From: Rufibacter sp. LB8
Lineage (GTDB): Bacteria; Bacteroidota; Bacteroidia; Cytophagales; Hymenobacteraceae
DNA length: 64,000 nt
Reading direction: 5' to 3'
Assembly: GCF_014876185.1 (NCBI RefSeq)
Contig: NZ_JADALJ010000001.1
Location: 1,426,001 to 1,490,000, forward strand
Position numbers and translations under genes: made by a program. Below are positions 1-8,424 of this stretch, piece after piece. The notes under the pieces are model-generated. The model ran no database searches, was not told the origin of the DNA, and saw only the letters and a list, made by a program, of their open reading frames with translations. Position 1 is the stretch's first letter. Each line of letters starts with the position of its first letter.

Positions 1-2
1 GA

Positions 3-482
3 TTGGGCATTAAAATGGAATTCCGGGGCGATGACATCTATATTCCGGCCCAGGATTCTTACGAGATTGACACCTACATTGACGGCAGCATCTTGACCGT
101 TTCTGACCACACCTGGCCCGGTTTTACCCCAGATTTGCTCAGCATTGCATTAGTTGTAGCTACGCAAGCCAAGGGAACGGTGCTCATTCACCAGAAGATG
201 TTTGAGAGCCGCCTGTTCTTCGTGGACAAACTCATAGACATGGGCGCCCAGATTATCCTTTGTGACCCGCATCGCGCCACCGTGATTGGCCAGAACAAAC
301 AAGTACCGTTGCGGGGCATCTCCATGACTTCCCCAGATATCAGAGCTGGTCAGGCTTTGCTGATTGCTGCCCTTTCTGCGGAAGGCCGCAGCGTGATCCA
401 CAACATTGAGCAGATTGACCGCGGGTACCAAAACATTGACGGCCGTTTGAACGCCTTGGGCGCGCAGATTACCAGAATCTAG
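3..482 (+). CDS. murA: UDP-N-acetylglucosamine 1-carboxyvinyltransferase, C-terminal part
   Basis: The reading frame is already open at the window edge, so this is the last 159 residues or so of a protein that is normally about 430 residues. MurA transfers enolpyruvate from PEP to UDP-GlcNAc, the first committed cytoplasmic step of peptidoglycan synthesis. The segment fits the second half of the EPSP-synthase-like fold: it has the stretch [10 protein letters not shown], the [11 protein letters not shown] region, the [12 protein letters not shown] segment and the end motif [17 protein letters not shown]. The catalytic Cys loop lies upstream of the window. A strong terminator follows. The family call is secure; the true start cannot be seen. 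Confidence 0.93.
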   Translation: MGIKMEFRGDDIYIPAQDSYEIDTYIDGSILTVSDHTWPGFTPDLLSIALVVATQAKGTVLIHQKMFESRLFFVDKLIDMGAQIILCDPHRATVIGQNKQVPLRGISMTSPDIRAGQALLIAALSAEGRSVIHNIEQIDRGYQNIDGRLNALGAQITRI

Positions 483-506
483 AAATTTTCTGAAAATCTT
501 TTATTG

Positions 507-540
507 AAAGAGGAAGCTCCCAAAAGTGCTTCCTCTTTTT
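507..540 (+). terminator. Rho-independent terminator after murA
   Basis: Arms AAAGAGGAAGC and GCTTCCTCTTT surround a short loop and are followed by a T run. It ends the murA transcript before the DUF4349 lipoprotein gene. Confidence 0.85.
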
Positions 541-676
541 GTTTTCCCACTTTTCTTATTTCCGGCTTCTAAATTTAATCTCTTAAAAATAGGCTGCAAA
601 CGAACCTTCGTGCTGTTTTATTATCTGGTTTTCAAGGGTTACCATTGGTGGTTGCTGGCATTAAGGCTAAAACCAT

Positions 677-1483
677 ATGCCTATGAAAACCTTGAAAATC
701 ACTGCCTTTCGCCTGCTGATCATGATTGGCCTTGCCAACTTAATGGGGTGCAGCGCTAAGGAGGAACCATTTACCACGGAATCCACAGACGCCGCCGCCT
801 CCACTGATGCAAAATCTGAGGAAGCGTCTGAGCCAAACCCGGAAAAGAAGATTATCAAGAACGCCTCGGTGCGGTTCCAGGTGCAGAACATGGAAACCAG
901 CACCCAGCGCATTGAGCAGGCGGCTAAAAAGCATCAGGCCTTAATTACCAATACCGCCCAGAATATTGCTGGTGATGAACAAACCACCGACTTTGAAATA
1001 AGGGTACAACCGCAACAGTTTCTGACACTGTTAGAGGAACTTCAGAAGCAGAGCACCAAACTGGATTACCGCACCCTTTCCACCGATGATGTGACCCTGG
1101 AAGTGGTGGATGTGGCGGCCCGCATCAAAGCCAAAAAATTGACGGAGGAACGGTTCATCAGTCTCCTGAAAGAAGCCAAATCTATTGAGGAAATCATGAA
1201 GGTGGAATATGAACTGCAGCGAATCAGGGAAGACATTGAACGCGCCGATGCACGCCTGCGGCACATGTCTGACCAAACCAGCTACAGTACCATCAAATTG
1301 AGCATTTACCAGATTGTGCCCCTGAGTTTCTCTGAGCGGGTTGGCCTGGGAAGCCGGTTTTACAATGCCTTCGGAACTGGATGGCAGCTGTTTATCTCGC
1401 TCTTGGTTGGGGTTTGCTACCTGTGGCCAATTGTCCTGATTTTGATTGGCGTTTGGCTGGCCCGCAGATCTAAACTAGTGTAA
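677..1483 (+). CDS. DUF4349 domain lipoprotein
   Basis: A 268-residue predicted lipoprotein. The N-terminus has a signal peptide with a lipobox ending LMGC (Cys about residue 25). An acidic low-complexity linker follows, then a DUF4349 domain that is rich in charged coiled-coil helices in its middle (about residues 150-205). One hydrophobic C-terminal segment (about 235-262) ends in basic residues, so both ends may be membrane attached. An in-frame ATG at 683 is an equally good start and would still leave the full signal. DUF4349 has no firm biochemical role; a link to the cell envelope is inferred. The gene is alone between the murA terminator and a palindromic repeat. Confidence 0.8.
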   Translation: MPMKTLKITAFRLLIMIGLANLMGCSAKEEPFTTESTDAAASTDAKSEEASEPNPEKKIIKNASVRFQVQNMETSTQRIEQAAKKHQALITNTAQNIAGDEQTTDFEIRVQPQQFLTLLEELQKQSTKLDYRTLSTDDVTLEVVDVAARIKAKKLTEERFISLLKEAKSIEEIMKVEYELQRIREDIERADARLRHMSDQTSYSTIKLSIYQIVPLSFSERVGLGSRFYNAFGTGWQLFISLLVGVCYLWPIVLILIGVWLARRSKLV

Positions 1484-1487
1484 AGCA

Positions 1488-1535
1488 GTTTCCGTTTTCG
1501 GGCTCATTTCTGGAAACGAGCCCGAAAACGGAAAC
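1488..1535. repeat. Dispersed near-palindrome, copy 1
   Basis: Arms of 18 bp (GTTTCCGTTTTCGGGCTC and its exact complement) around a 12-bp centre that pairs further. It lies between two convergent genes and could act as a bidirectional terminator. First of 12 related copies in the window. Confidence 0.85.
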
Positions 1536-1537
1536 TA

Positions 1538-2728
1538 TTACTCTGCTTCCTCAGAAGTTTCTTTCTCTCTTCTGCTGCCGCGGTACAACTCATATTTGAA
1601 CAAACGGCATTCAATGGGCCCGTTGTATAGCGGAATTCTACGCGAAGGTTTAAGACCAATGTGTTTGGCGGCTTCCAGGTTACCCGTGAAAAGGCAGGCA
1701 TCCCAATCCTGGAAATTGCTTTTAAGCGTGTCACCAATCATTTTGTAGAGGCCGTTGATTTCAGATTCCTCCCCAATGCGTTCGCCGTAGGGCGGGTTCA
1801 TCACCAATAACCCTTGCTCCTGTGGCTTGACCGCATCTTTAAAGTCGAGCTCTTTGATTCGCACGTATTGCTCCAGTTCGGCATATTCCAGATTCTGGAA
1901 GGCGGCCTCCACAAAGTCAGGATCAATGTCTGAGCCGTATATTTCTAATTCATGGTCTGGTTCTTCTTTGGCGGCTTCGTCTTGAATCACGCGTTGGTGG
2001 AGAGCAGCGTCATAATCTGGCCAGCGCATGAAGCCGTAATCCTTCCGGAATTTACCCGGTGCGATATTGTGGGCCAGCATGGCGGCCTCCGCCAGAAACG
2101 TACCCGACCCGCACATGGGGTCATACAATGGCGTATTCTTATCCCAACCGCTCAGCATTAATATTCCAGCGGCCAGCACTTCATTGAGCGGGGCCACGTT
2201 GGTCTGCTGACGGTAGCCCCGGCGGTGCAGGGAATCGCCGGAGGCGTCCAGGGCCAGGGTCACGATATTCTCATGCATGTGCAGGTTAATGCGCACGTCG
2301 GGCGTGGTGACGTCTACGCTGGGGCGCTGGCCGGTGGCGTCTCTGAACTGGTCCACAATGGCGTCTTTGGTGAGTTGCGCCACAAACAAAGAGTGCTCAA
2401 ACGTGGAGCGCGCCACCACTGCATTAATGGCAAAGGTATGGTTCACATCCAGAAACCGGCTCCAGTCCTGTTCTCGAACCTTCAGGTACAGTTCTTTCTC
2501 GTCGCGGGCCTTGAACTGTGCGAAGGGTTTGAGGATTCTGATGGCGGTGCGGCAGCAAAGGTTGGCTTGGTAGAGCAAATATTGGTTGCCGCTGAAGGTG
2601 ACCGCGCGCACGCCTACTTTCACGTACTGCGCGCCCAAATCACGCAATTCCTGCGCCAACACTTCCTCTAAACCGGCCAGGGTGGTGGCGGTCATGTTAA
2701 AATTTCCTGAAGCCTTTGCTTTTGCCAT
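1538..2728 (-). CDS. THUMP domain class I SAM-dependent RNA methyltransferase (RlmL N-half-like)
   Basis: A 396-residue protein of the RlmL/Trm14-like family, which places N2-methylguanine in structured RNA, usually 23S rRNA. The order is an N-terminal THUMP region (about residues 45-160), then a Rossmann methyltransferase with the SAM loop DPMCGSGT (203-210) and the catalytic NPPYGERIG motif (311-319). The NPPY motif is the hallmark of enzymes that methylate exocyclic amino groups. The frame stays open upstream to 3013, but that part passes through a palindromic repeat and gives an unlikely protein, so the start MAKAKASG at 2728 is chosen. The C-terminus is a charged tail. The RNA position modified cannot be read from sequence. 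Confidence 0.88.
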   Translation of the reverse strand: MAKAKASGNFNMTATTLAGLEEVLAQELRDLGAQYVKVGVRAVTFSGNQYLLYQANLCCRTAIRILKPFAQFKARDEKELYLKVREQDWSRFLDVNHTFAINAVVARSTFEHSLFVAQLTKDAIVDQFRDATGQRPSVDVTTPDVRINLHMHENIVTLALDASGDSLHRRGYRQQTNVAPLNEVLAAGILMLSGWDKNTPLYDPMCGSGTFLAEAAMLAHNIAPGKFRKDYGFMRWPDYDAALHQRVIQDEAAKEEPDHELEIYGSDIDPDFVEAAFQNLEYAELEQYVRIKELDFKDAVKPQEQGLLVMNPPYGERIGEESEINGLYKMIGDTLKSNFQDWDACLFTGNLEAAKHIGLKPSRRIPLYNGPIECRLFKYELYRGSRREKETSEEAE

Positions 2729-2833
2729 GGGTTGCTGCTTGTGGGGCCGCCGTGCGACCGACTGTTTGGGCCGCAATTTCAACAAATAAACGCCAAGGTG
2801 AAAATGAATGACGGCGCGCTTGGCAGAAACCTT

Positions 2834-2887
2834 AGAATTTCCGTTTTCGGGCTCGTTTCTGAAAATGAAGCCGAAAACGGAAATTCT
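2834..2887. repeat. Dispersed near-palindrome, copy 2
   Basis: The arms run from AGAATTTCCGTTTTCGG to its complement with a few mismatches near the centre. It lies in the 329-bp gap between the divergent methyltransferase and murB genes, so here it cannot serve only as a terminator. A second inverted repeat, CCTTGCGTC/GACGCAAGG, follows at 2909-2956. I see nothing else in this gap. Confidence 0.8.
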
Positions 2888-3057
2888 GTAGAGACGGAAA
2901 GCTATGCGCCTTGCGTCTATGAAGCAAAAATGTTGGAATGCGTGCAAGACGCAAGGTATTGAGCCTCTGCCCAATTCAGATAAAAGAGAGCCTACACAAA
3001 ATCCTTCCAACATTTGGGCGGCTTTGCGTACTTTTGGCCTTTAGATCAGATGACCGC

Positions 3058-4074
3058 ATGGAGATTCAGAGAAACGCCTCGTTGAAAGCCTACAACACCT
3101 TCGGGATTGACGCCACTGCCAGCCTTTTGGCCGAATTCACTTCGGTGGAAGAACTGAAAACCTTACTGCAACAGCCTGAGGTGCAACAGCTTCCGTTATT
3201 GGTTTTGGGCGGCGGAAGCAACGTGCTTTTAACCCAGGATGTAACTGCGGCGGTGCTCCTGAACAGAATCAAAGGTATCACGCAAACCGCAGAAGGCGAG
3301 CACGTGCTGGTGACGGCGGGCAGCGGCGAGACCTGGCATGACCTGGTTTTGTACACCATTGACCAGAATTTGGGAGGCATTGAGAACCTGTCTTTGATAC
3401 CGGGCACGGTGGGCGCAGCCCCTTTGCAGAACATTGGCGCGTATGGTGTAGAACTGAAAGACACGTTCCATTCTCTGGAGGCTTTGGAGATTGCCACGGG
3501 CCAGCTGCATACGTTTACCAAAGAGCAATGCGGGTTTGGCTACCGCGAAAGCATTTTCAAGCGCGAGGCCAAGGGTAAATACATCGTCACTTCGGTTACG
3601 CTCCAATTGACCCGTGAAAACCACCGCTACAATACCTCCTACGGCGCTATTACAGATGTACTGTCAGCAAAAGAAGATAAGGAACTGAGTTTGCGTGCCA
3701 TTAGTGAAGCCGTGTGCCACATAAGAAGAAGCAAATTGCCGGATCCTGCTCAAATTGGAAACGCCGGCTCTTTTTTCAAAAATCCCGAGATTCCGAAAGC
3801 CCTGTTTGAGCAACTGAAAACGCAGTACGCAAATTTGCCCGGTTACCCCGTGAGTGAAGAATTGGTGAAAGTTCCGGCCGGCTGGCTGATTGAACAGTGC
3901 GGCTGGAAAGGGAAAGTCTTGGGCCAGCACGGCGTGCACAAAGACCAGGCCCTAGTGCTGGTGAACTACGGTGGTGCCACCGGAAATGAAGTGAAGGCCT
4001 TGGCCTACGAGATTATAGATTCAGTGAAAGCCAAATTCGGCATTGCGCTCACGCCGGAGGTGAACATTATTTAA
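3058..4074 (+). CDS. murB: UDP-N-acetylmuramate dehydrogenase
   Basis: MurB reduces UDP-GlcNAc-enolpyruvate to UDP-MurNAc with NADPH through bound FAD, in the cytoplasm. The 338-residue length fits the type I (E. coli-like) enzyme. Visible are the FAD-binding loop LGGGSNVLL (about 50-58), the segment GIENLSLIPGTVGAAP (107-122) that grips the pyrophosphate, the Tyr/Arg segment GYRESIFK (161-168) and NAGSFFKNP (235-243) with the catalytic serine at 238. The frame is open from 2938, but the 40 extra residues look random, and MEIQRNASLKAYNTF is the usual family N-terminus, so 3058 is used. The next gene starts 13 bp after the stop, so the two are probably co-transcribed. Confidence 0.95.
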   Translation: MEIQRNASLKAYNTFGIDATASLLAEFTSVEELKTLLQQPEVQQLPLLVLGGGSNVLLTQDVTAAVLLNRIKGITQTAEGEHVLVTAGSGETWHDLVLYTIDQNLGGIENLSLIPGTVGAAPLQNIGAYGVELKDTFHSLEALEIATGQLHTFTKEQCGFGYRESIFKREAKGKYIVTSVTLQLTRENHRYNTSYGAITDVLSAKEDKELSLRAISEAVCHIRRSKLPDPAQIGNAGSFFKNPEIPKALFEQLKTQYANLPGYPVSEELVKVPAGWLIEQCGWKGKVLGQHGVHKDQALVLVNYGGATGNEVKALAYEIIDSVKAKFGIALTPEVNII

Positions 4075-4087
4075 CCACAAAACGGCC

Positions 4088-4645
4088 ATGCAGACCACCC
4101 AGGAACTACTGCAAAAACTAAGCGAAGGCAAACCCGTGGGCAAGGGTTTTGCGGACGACGTGGCTGCTTACATACTACAACAAGGCCCCGAACTGCTTAT
4201 TGCCCTGTGGCCGGGGTTAACGCACGCCCCTCCTCTTCTCCGGTCCCGGACGGCTCACGTCTTGGAAACCGTGGCCAAACAGAAACCTGAATGGTTGCAG
4301 CCTTTTCAGCCAGAAATCTTGCACCAGATGGCGAAACCTGACTTAGATAAAGCGTTTTACTTCCATATTCCACCCATCATGGGCTTGCTAAAATGGCCCG
4401 ACGAAGACGTAGCGCTGGTGGTGGAACGGCTAGAACACTGGCTTCAGCATATTGACCATCAATTTGTGAAAGTATTCTGCTTGCAATCGCTCACAGATAT
4501 TTCGGTGCGGCACCCCTGGCTCCGTCACGAAGTAGAGGAACTTATTCACCAACACATGGCCAAAGGCGGAAAAGCCATCAATGCCCGCGGACGCATGTTG
4601 TTGAAGACGCTATGGAAATTAGAGATGTTATCGCAAAACCTGTAA
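4088..4645 (+). CDS. Hypothetical protein, helical (HEAT-like)
   Basis: A 185-residue cytoplasmic protein with no recognised catalytic motif, no signal and no membrane segment. The composition is strongly helical, with repeating Leu-rich pairs of helices that suggest a small alpha-solenoid of the HEAT/ARM kind. It lies 13 bp after murB and ends at a strong terminator, so it forms a two-gene unit with murB. A structural or binding role is possible, but no function is claimed. Confidence 0.7.
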   Translation: MQTTQELLQKLSEGKPVGKGFADDVAAYILQQGPELLIALWPGLTHAPPLLRSRTAHVLETVAKQKPEWLQPFQPEILHQMAKPDLDKAFYFHIPPIMGLLKWPDEDVALVVERLEHWLQHIDHQFVKVFCLQSLTDISVRHPWLRHEVEELIHQHMAKGGKAINARGRMLLKTLWKLEMLSQNL

Positions 4646-4648
4646 ACC

Positions 4649-4680
4649 AAAAAGAGCCAGCTTTTACAGCTGGCTCTTTT
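4649..4680 (+). terminator. Rho-independent terminator
   Basis: Perfect stem AAAGAGCCAGC/GCTGGCTCTTT with loop TTTTACA and a T run. It closes the murB unit. Confidence 0.9.
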
Positions 4681-4683
4681 CAT

Positions 4684-4727
4684 TTGCGTTTTCGGGCTCA
4701 TTTCTGAAAACGAGCCCAAAAACGGAA
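4684..4727. repeat. Dispersed near-palindrome, copy 3
   Basis: Arms GCGTTTTCGGGCTC and GAGCCCAAAAACGG directly after the murB-unit terminator and 2 bp before the stop of the convergent mutS2 gene. It may terminate mutS2 on the minus strand. Confidence 0.8.
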
Positions 4728-4728
4728 T

Positions 4729-7140
4729 TTACTTCAACACAATCACACTTGCCCCGTCGCCGCCGCGTTCAACAGCTTCATCACTCACGCTGGCCACTTC
4801 GCGCAGGGTGCGCACGTAGTCTCTGATCACCTGTTTCAGGATTCCGTTTCCCCGACCGTGGATGATTTTCACTTCGGGCATGCCTAGCATAATGGCATCA
4901 TCCATGAAATTCATGATGGTGGTCAGGGCATCTTCGGCGTATTTCCCGCGCACGTCAATGGTATGCACAAAGTCAGCCATGCGTTGGGTCACGTCCAGGC
5001 CTTTAGTTTGGTTCTGGGCCACCTGGAATTCCTTTTCCTTTTTGGCTTTCTCCTTCACCATGGTCGGGTCAGGGCGCTCCAGTTTTTCCAGCTTCACAAT
5101 GGTTTTCAGGCCGCCAAAACTCACCTCAGCAGTCTTGCCTTTAATGGCCAACAATTCGCCCACAGAGTCCTGACCAATCAACGCCACGCGCTCGCCAATT
5201 TGCAAAGGGCCGGTTTTCACAGAACCGTTCGCTTTCTTGAAGACCGGCTTGGGCTCAGGCGTTAGTTTCTCTCTGAAGGTATCTAATTCCTGCCGCGCTA
5301 CTTTGGTTTGTTCCTTGTCGGCTTGGCTGCGTTTAATCTGCTCAATGGTGCTCTCAATCTGCTGGTTGGCATCTTTGAGCAACAACTTGGCCTGGCCTTT
5401 GGCGGTCCGGATGATGTCTTGCTTGCTTTCTTCCAGGTGCTGCTTGAGGGCGGTGTATTCTTCCACGGCCTTCTTCAGCTTGCGTTCCTGCTTAGCCACG
5501 GTAGCATTGAGCGCCTCTAAATCGGTTTTCTCCTGTTCTAGTTGTTCCAGCAGCTTGTCATACCTGATTTTCTCCTTGCCCACCAACGTGCCCGCTTTGT
5601 CAATAATATTTTTCGGCAGGCCGATTTTCCGGGCAATCTCCAGCGCAAACGAAGAACCTGGTTTGCCAATCTCCAGTTGGTACAGCGGCTGGAGCTGCGC
5701 CGGGTTGTAGCGCATAGCGCCGTTCACAATGCCCGTATTCTTCTCCGCGAAGTTCTTTAAATTGGTATAGTGCGTGGTGATAACCCCAAAAACCTGTTGC
5801 TGATGCAGTTGTCCCAGCACAGCTTCGGCAATGGCGCCGCCCAAGGCTGGCTCCGTGCCCGTCCCGAACTCGTCAATCAAAACCAATGATTTCTTACCGG
5901 CAAACAGCTGAAACTGCTTCATGTTCTGCAGGTGCGAACTGTACGTACTGAGGTCATTCTCAATGGATTGCTCGTCGCCCATGTCCAGGAACACGTCTTC
6001 AAACAAGCCTGCCTCTGAGTTTTCAGCCACCGGAATCAGCAAACCGCACTGGAGCATGTACTGCAGCAAACCCACCGTTTTCATCGCCACCGATTTACCC
6101 CCGGCGTTAGGGCCCGAAATCAAGAGAATGCGCTGTTCCTGGTCTAATTCCAGGCTCAACGGAACGGCTTTCTTGCCCTGCGCCTGCAACGTGAGGTGCA
6201 AAATAGGGTGCCGGGCATCTTTCCATTTCAACAAGGGGCGTTTGTGCAGCGTAGGCATCAAGGCACCAATTCTATTGGCCAGCACCGCTTTGGCCCTTAT
6301 GAAATCCAGCAAAGCCAGAAACTGGTAGGCTCTTTTCAACGATGGCAAATGATGCCGCACCTGGTTGGTCACGGCTGTCAACAACCTGATTAACTCGCGG
6401 TGGTAGGCGTTTTCCAGGTCCTTGATGTCGTTGTTCAGTTCAAAGACACTTTCAGGTTCCAGGTACACCGTTTGGCCCGTAGCCGATTCATCATGGATCA
6501 AGCCTTTGATGCGGCGCTTGAACTCGGCAATCACTGGAATCACCAGGCGGCCACCGCGGACGGTTGGTTCGGCATCGCCAGGGGTCCAGCCTTCATTTTT
6601 GGCGTGGCGCAGAATGCTGTTTATGGTTTTGCGCAAGGCGGTTTGCTGTCCAATTAAGTCCCGCTTCACGCGCTGCAATTCCGGCGAGGCGTCTTCTTTC
6701 ACGTTGCCGTTGTCGTCTACCAATTTCTCCAGCGCAGCCACCAGTTGCCGGTCCACTTCCACATCTTTGGTAAGCGCTTTCAAGGCCGGGTAGGCATTCT
6801 CCTCAGATTCCACAAAGAAACCCAGGGCCTGCCGGATGGCGCGCAACGACATTTTTATTTCAAACACGCCCCGCACTTCCAGAAACGCACCTTCCAGAGA
6901 AGCCCGGTTCAGGTGCTCAGAGACGTCAAAATAGTAGCTGGACGGAAAGTCTTCGCCGGAGCGCAGGATATGTGCAAATTCATCGGCTTGCTGCAGCAGG
7001 CGCTGCACCAAATCAAAACGGTCCAGAAAATGGACGCGCTCCACAAACCGGCGGCCCAACGGGCTCAAACAGGCATCAGACAGCATTTCCCTGATTTGTT
7101 GGAAGCCAATCTTCTGCTCAAAATTAGATGGATATATCAA
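4729..7140 (-). CDS. mutS2: MutS2 family protein (ATPase with Smr nuclease domain)
   Basis: An 803-residue MutS2. MutS2 proteins lack the mismatch-recognition domains of MutS. They act on recombination intermediates and, in Firmicutes, on collided ribosomes. The order is a helical core (about 1-290), the ABC ATPase with Walker A GPNAGGKS (343-350) and Walker B around LVLIDEFGTGTEP (near 420-432), a long coiled-coil clamp (about 515-640), a KOW-like segment and a C-terminal Smr domain (about 727-803) with IDVRGKYAEDAL and the catalytic-type loop HGRGNGILK. The length matches the family (about 780-800). The start is the only good ATG. The gene stands alone; its upstream gap contains paired hairpins. 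Confidence 0.95.
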   Translation of the reverse strand: MIYPSNFEQKIGFQQIREMLSDACLSPLGRRFVERVHFLDRFDLVQRLLQQADEFAHILRSGEDFPSSYYFDVSEHLNRASLEGAFLEVRGVFEIKMSLRAIRQALGFFVESEENAYPALKALTKDVEVDRQLVAALEKLVDDNGNVKEDASPELQRVKRDLIGQQTALRKTINSILRHAKNEGWTPGDAEPTVRGGRLVIPVIAEFKRRIKGLIHDESATGQTVYLEPESVFELNNDIKDLENAYHRELIRLLTAVTNQVRHHLPSLKRAYQFLALLDFIRAKAVLANRIGALMPTLHKRPLLKWKDARHPILHLTLQAQGKKAVPLSLELDQEQRILLISGPNAGGKSVAMKTVGLLQYMLQCGLLIPVAENSEAGLFEDVFLDMGDEQSIENDLSTYSSHLQNMKQFQLFAGKKSLVLIDEFGTGTEPALGGAIAEAVLGQLHQQQVFGVITTHYTNLKNFAEKNTGIVNGAMRYNPAQLQPLYQLEIGKPGSSFALEIARKIGLPKNIIDKAGTLVGKEKIRYDKLLEQLEQEKTDLEALNATVAKQERKLKKAVEEYTALKQHLEESKQDIIRTAKGQAKLLLKDANQQIESTIEQIKRSQADKEQTKVARQELDTFREKLTPEPKPVFKKANGSVKTGPLQIGERVALIGQDSVGELLAIKGKTAEVSFGGLKTIVKLEKLERPDPTMVKEKAKKEKEFQVAQNQTKGLDVTQRMADFVHTIDVRGKYAEDALTTIMNFMDDAIMLGMPEVKIIHGRGNGILKQVIRDYVRTLREVASVSDEAVERGGDGASVIVLK

Positions 7141-7500
7141 GTGTAGTAATTAGTTATCAGTTGTTCGTTTTCAGGAAATCGTTTTGGCTTCCATTTCACA
7201 AATGTAGCCCAAAAACGGGTTTGCCTAGCATTTCAGAACAAGCTCCTGCCCCCTGTTGTTCCAAAGAGGAGGAATTAAATTTATAATGGAAGAATGAATT
7301 TAACTTAACATAATTTTATAGATTAAGCTTTAATAGTTCAAAAGTTATTGCTTTACACATTACATTCTGATAAAGAGGTTTGAGGCTGATGCCTAACTGA
7401 AGTTGGAAACTTCAGGACATGGATAGGTCCAAGTTGAAAACTTGAACCAGAAAATTTAGATGGAAGTCAAGAAAAAATTAATTCCTACTTCCTAATTCCT
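7141..7500. other. Intergenic region with small hairpins
   Basis: 360 bp with no credible gene. It holds a degenerate copy of the dispersed palindrome (7180-7217) and two adjacent perfect small hairpins, CTGAAGTT-GGA-AACTTCAG (7397-7415) and CAAGTT-GAA-AACTTG (7429-7443). The mutS2 promoter should lie here, but I see no clear TAnnTTTG box on the minus strand. Confidence 0.5.
7180..7217. repeat. Dispersed near-palindrome, degenerate copy 4
   Basis: CGTTTTGGCTT pairs imperfectly with AGCCCAAAAACG. It has the same core as the other copies but is decayed. Confidence 0.5.
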
Positions 7501-8280
7501 TTAAAACTTCTCCTCAATGCCCAGCCCGAACAAAGCGTAATCATATTTAACTGGGTCATCTGGGTCAAAAAGCCTGAGGTTTTGGGTCAGTTCCTCGGCC
7601 ATAGCCCAGTCTGATTGGGTACGCTGAATCAAGCCCAGGCGGCGGGCCACGCGCTGCACGTGAACATCACAAGGGCATATCAAATCTGCCGCAGGAATGC
7701 GGTTCCAAATCCCGAAGTCTACTCCTCTTTCATCATTTCTCACCATCCAACGCAAATACATATTAATACGCTTGCAGGCAGATTTTTTAGCAGGTGTAGA
7801 AATGTGTTTGCGGGTGCGGTGAGGAGCTTCAGGCAGCGAGAATACAAGGTTGTAGAAATGCTCCAGCCGCGCTTTCTGGCAAGTGATTGGCGAAGCTGGG
7901 TTTCCAAGAAAGGCTTCTTCCAGGCTGTCATGCTGTTCATAGAACCACTTGAAAAAATAGACCAGATACAATAAATCTGTGTCATTGAAGGTGCGGTGCT
8001 TAAACCCGAGGAGTTGTTTTAAATCTTCGTCATGGTGCTGAGTAATGAACTGATAAGGCGCGTTGTCCAGGCGCTGGAGCAGTTCATGGCATTTGTTGAT
8101 GATGGTTTTGCGCTGCCCCCAGGCCAGAATAGCGGCAAAAAAACCGGCAATCTCAATGTCCTGTTTCTGCTGGAACAAATGCGGAACAGACACCGGGTCG
8201 TGCGGAATAAAAGCGGGCGTGTTGTAACGCTGGTACCGGTCTTCTAGCAAGGCTTTTACCTGTTCAAAAGAAAATGACAT
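7501..8280 (-). CDS. TIGR02757 family protein (DUF2400)
   Basis: A 259-residue cytoplasmic protein of the TIGR02757/DUF2400 family, common in Bacteroidota and some other phyla and of unknown biochemical role. Family-like features are FIPHDPVSVPHLF, the FFAAILAWGQRKTII segment, the basic RTRKHIS...NMYLRWMVR region and CPCDVHVQRVARRLGL near the C-terminus. The LRWMVR and DVHVQR elements recall the helix-hairpin-helix glycosylase fold, which is an inference. The frame is open to 8379, but the 33 extra residues run through a hairpin; MSFSFEQVKALL at 8280 matches the usual start. Confidence 0.85.
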   Translation of the reverse strand: MSFSFEQVKALLEDRYQRYNTPAFIPHDPVSVPHLFQQKQDIEIAGFFAAILAWGQRKTIINKCHELLQRLDNAPYQFITQHHDEDLKQLLGFKHRTFNDTDLLYLVYFFKWFYEQHDSLEEAFLGNPASPITCQKARLEHFYNLVFSLPEAPHRTRKHISTPAKKSACKRINMYLRWMVRNDERGVDFGIWNRIPAADLICPCDVHVQRVARRLGLIQRTQSDWAMAEELTQNLRLFDPDDPVKYDYALFGLGIEEKF

Positions 8281-8357
8281 CAATAACGGCAGTTGAAAAT
8301 AGTTTATAAACGAGCATTCCATCCGGAGTGCAAACCTTGGAAAATCAGAAACAGAAA

Positions 8358-8399
8358 AGAGGCAAAAAGCGAAATCCAAAGATTACGTTTTTTGCCTCT
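8358..8399 (-). terminator. Probable terminator of the LysM gene
   Basis: Stem AGAGGCAAAAAGCG/CGTTTTTTGCCTCT with one G-U pair. It lies just after the LysM gene stop (minus strand) and before the TIGR02757 start. Confidence 0.55.
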
Positions 8400-8424
8400 A
8401 TATCTCAAATAACGGGTAAAACGC

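Noticed and set aside
2729-3013. N-terminal extension of the RNA methyltransferase frame
   Set aside because: It runs through palindrome copy 2 and gives residues such as RISVFGF that are the translated repeat; family starts at 2728.
2938-3057. 40-residue extension of MurB
   Set aside because: No family match; MEIQRNASLKAYNTF is the known N-terminus.
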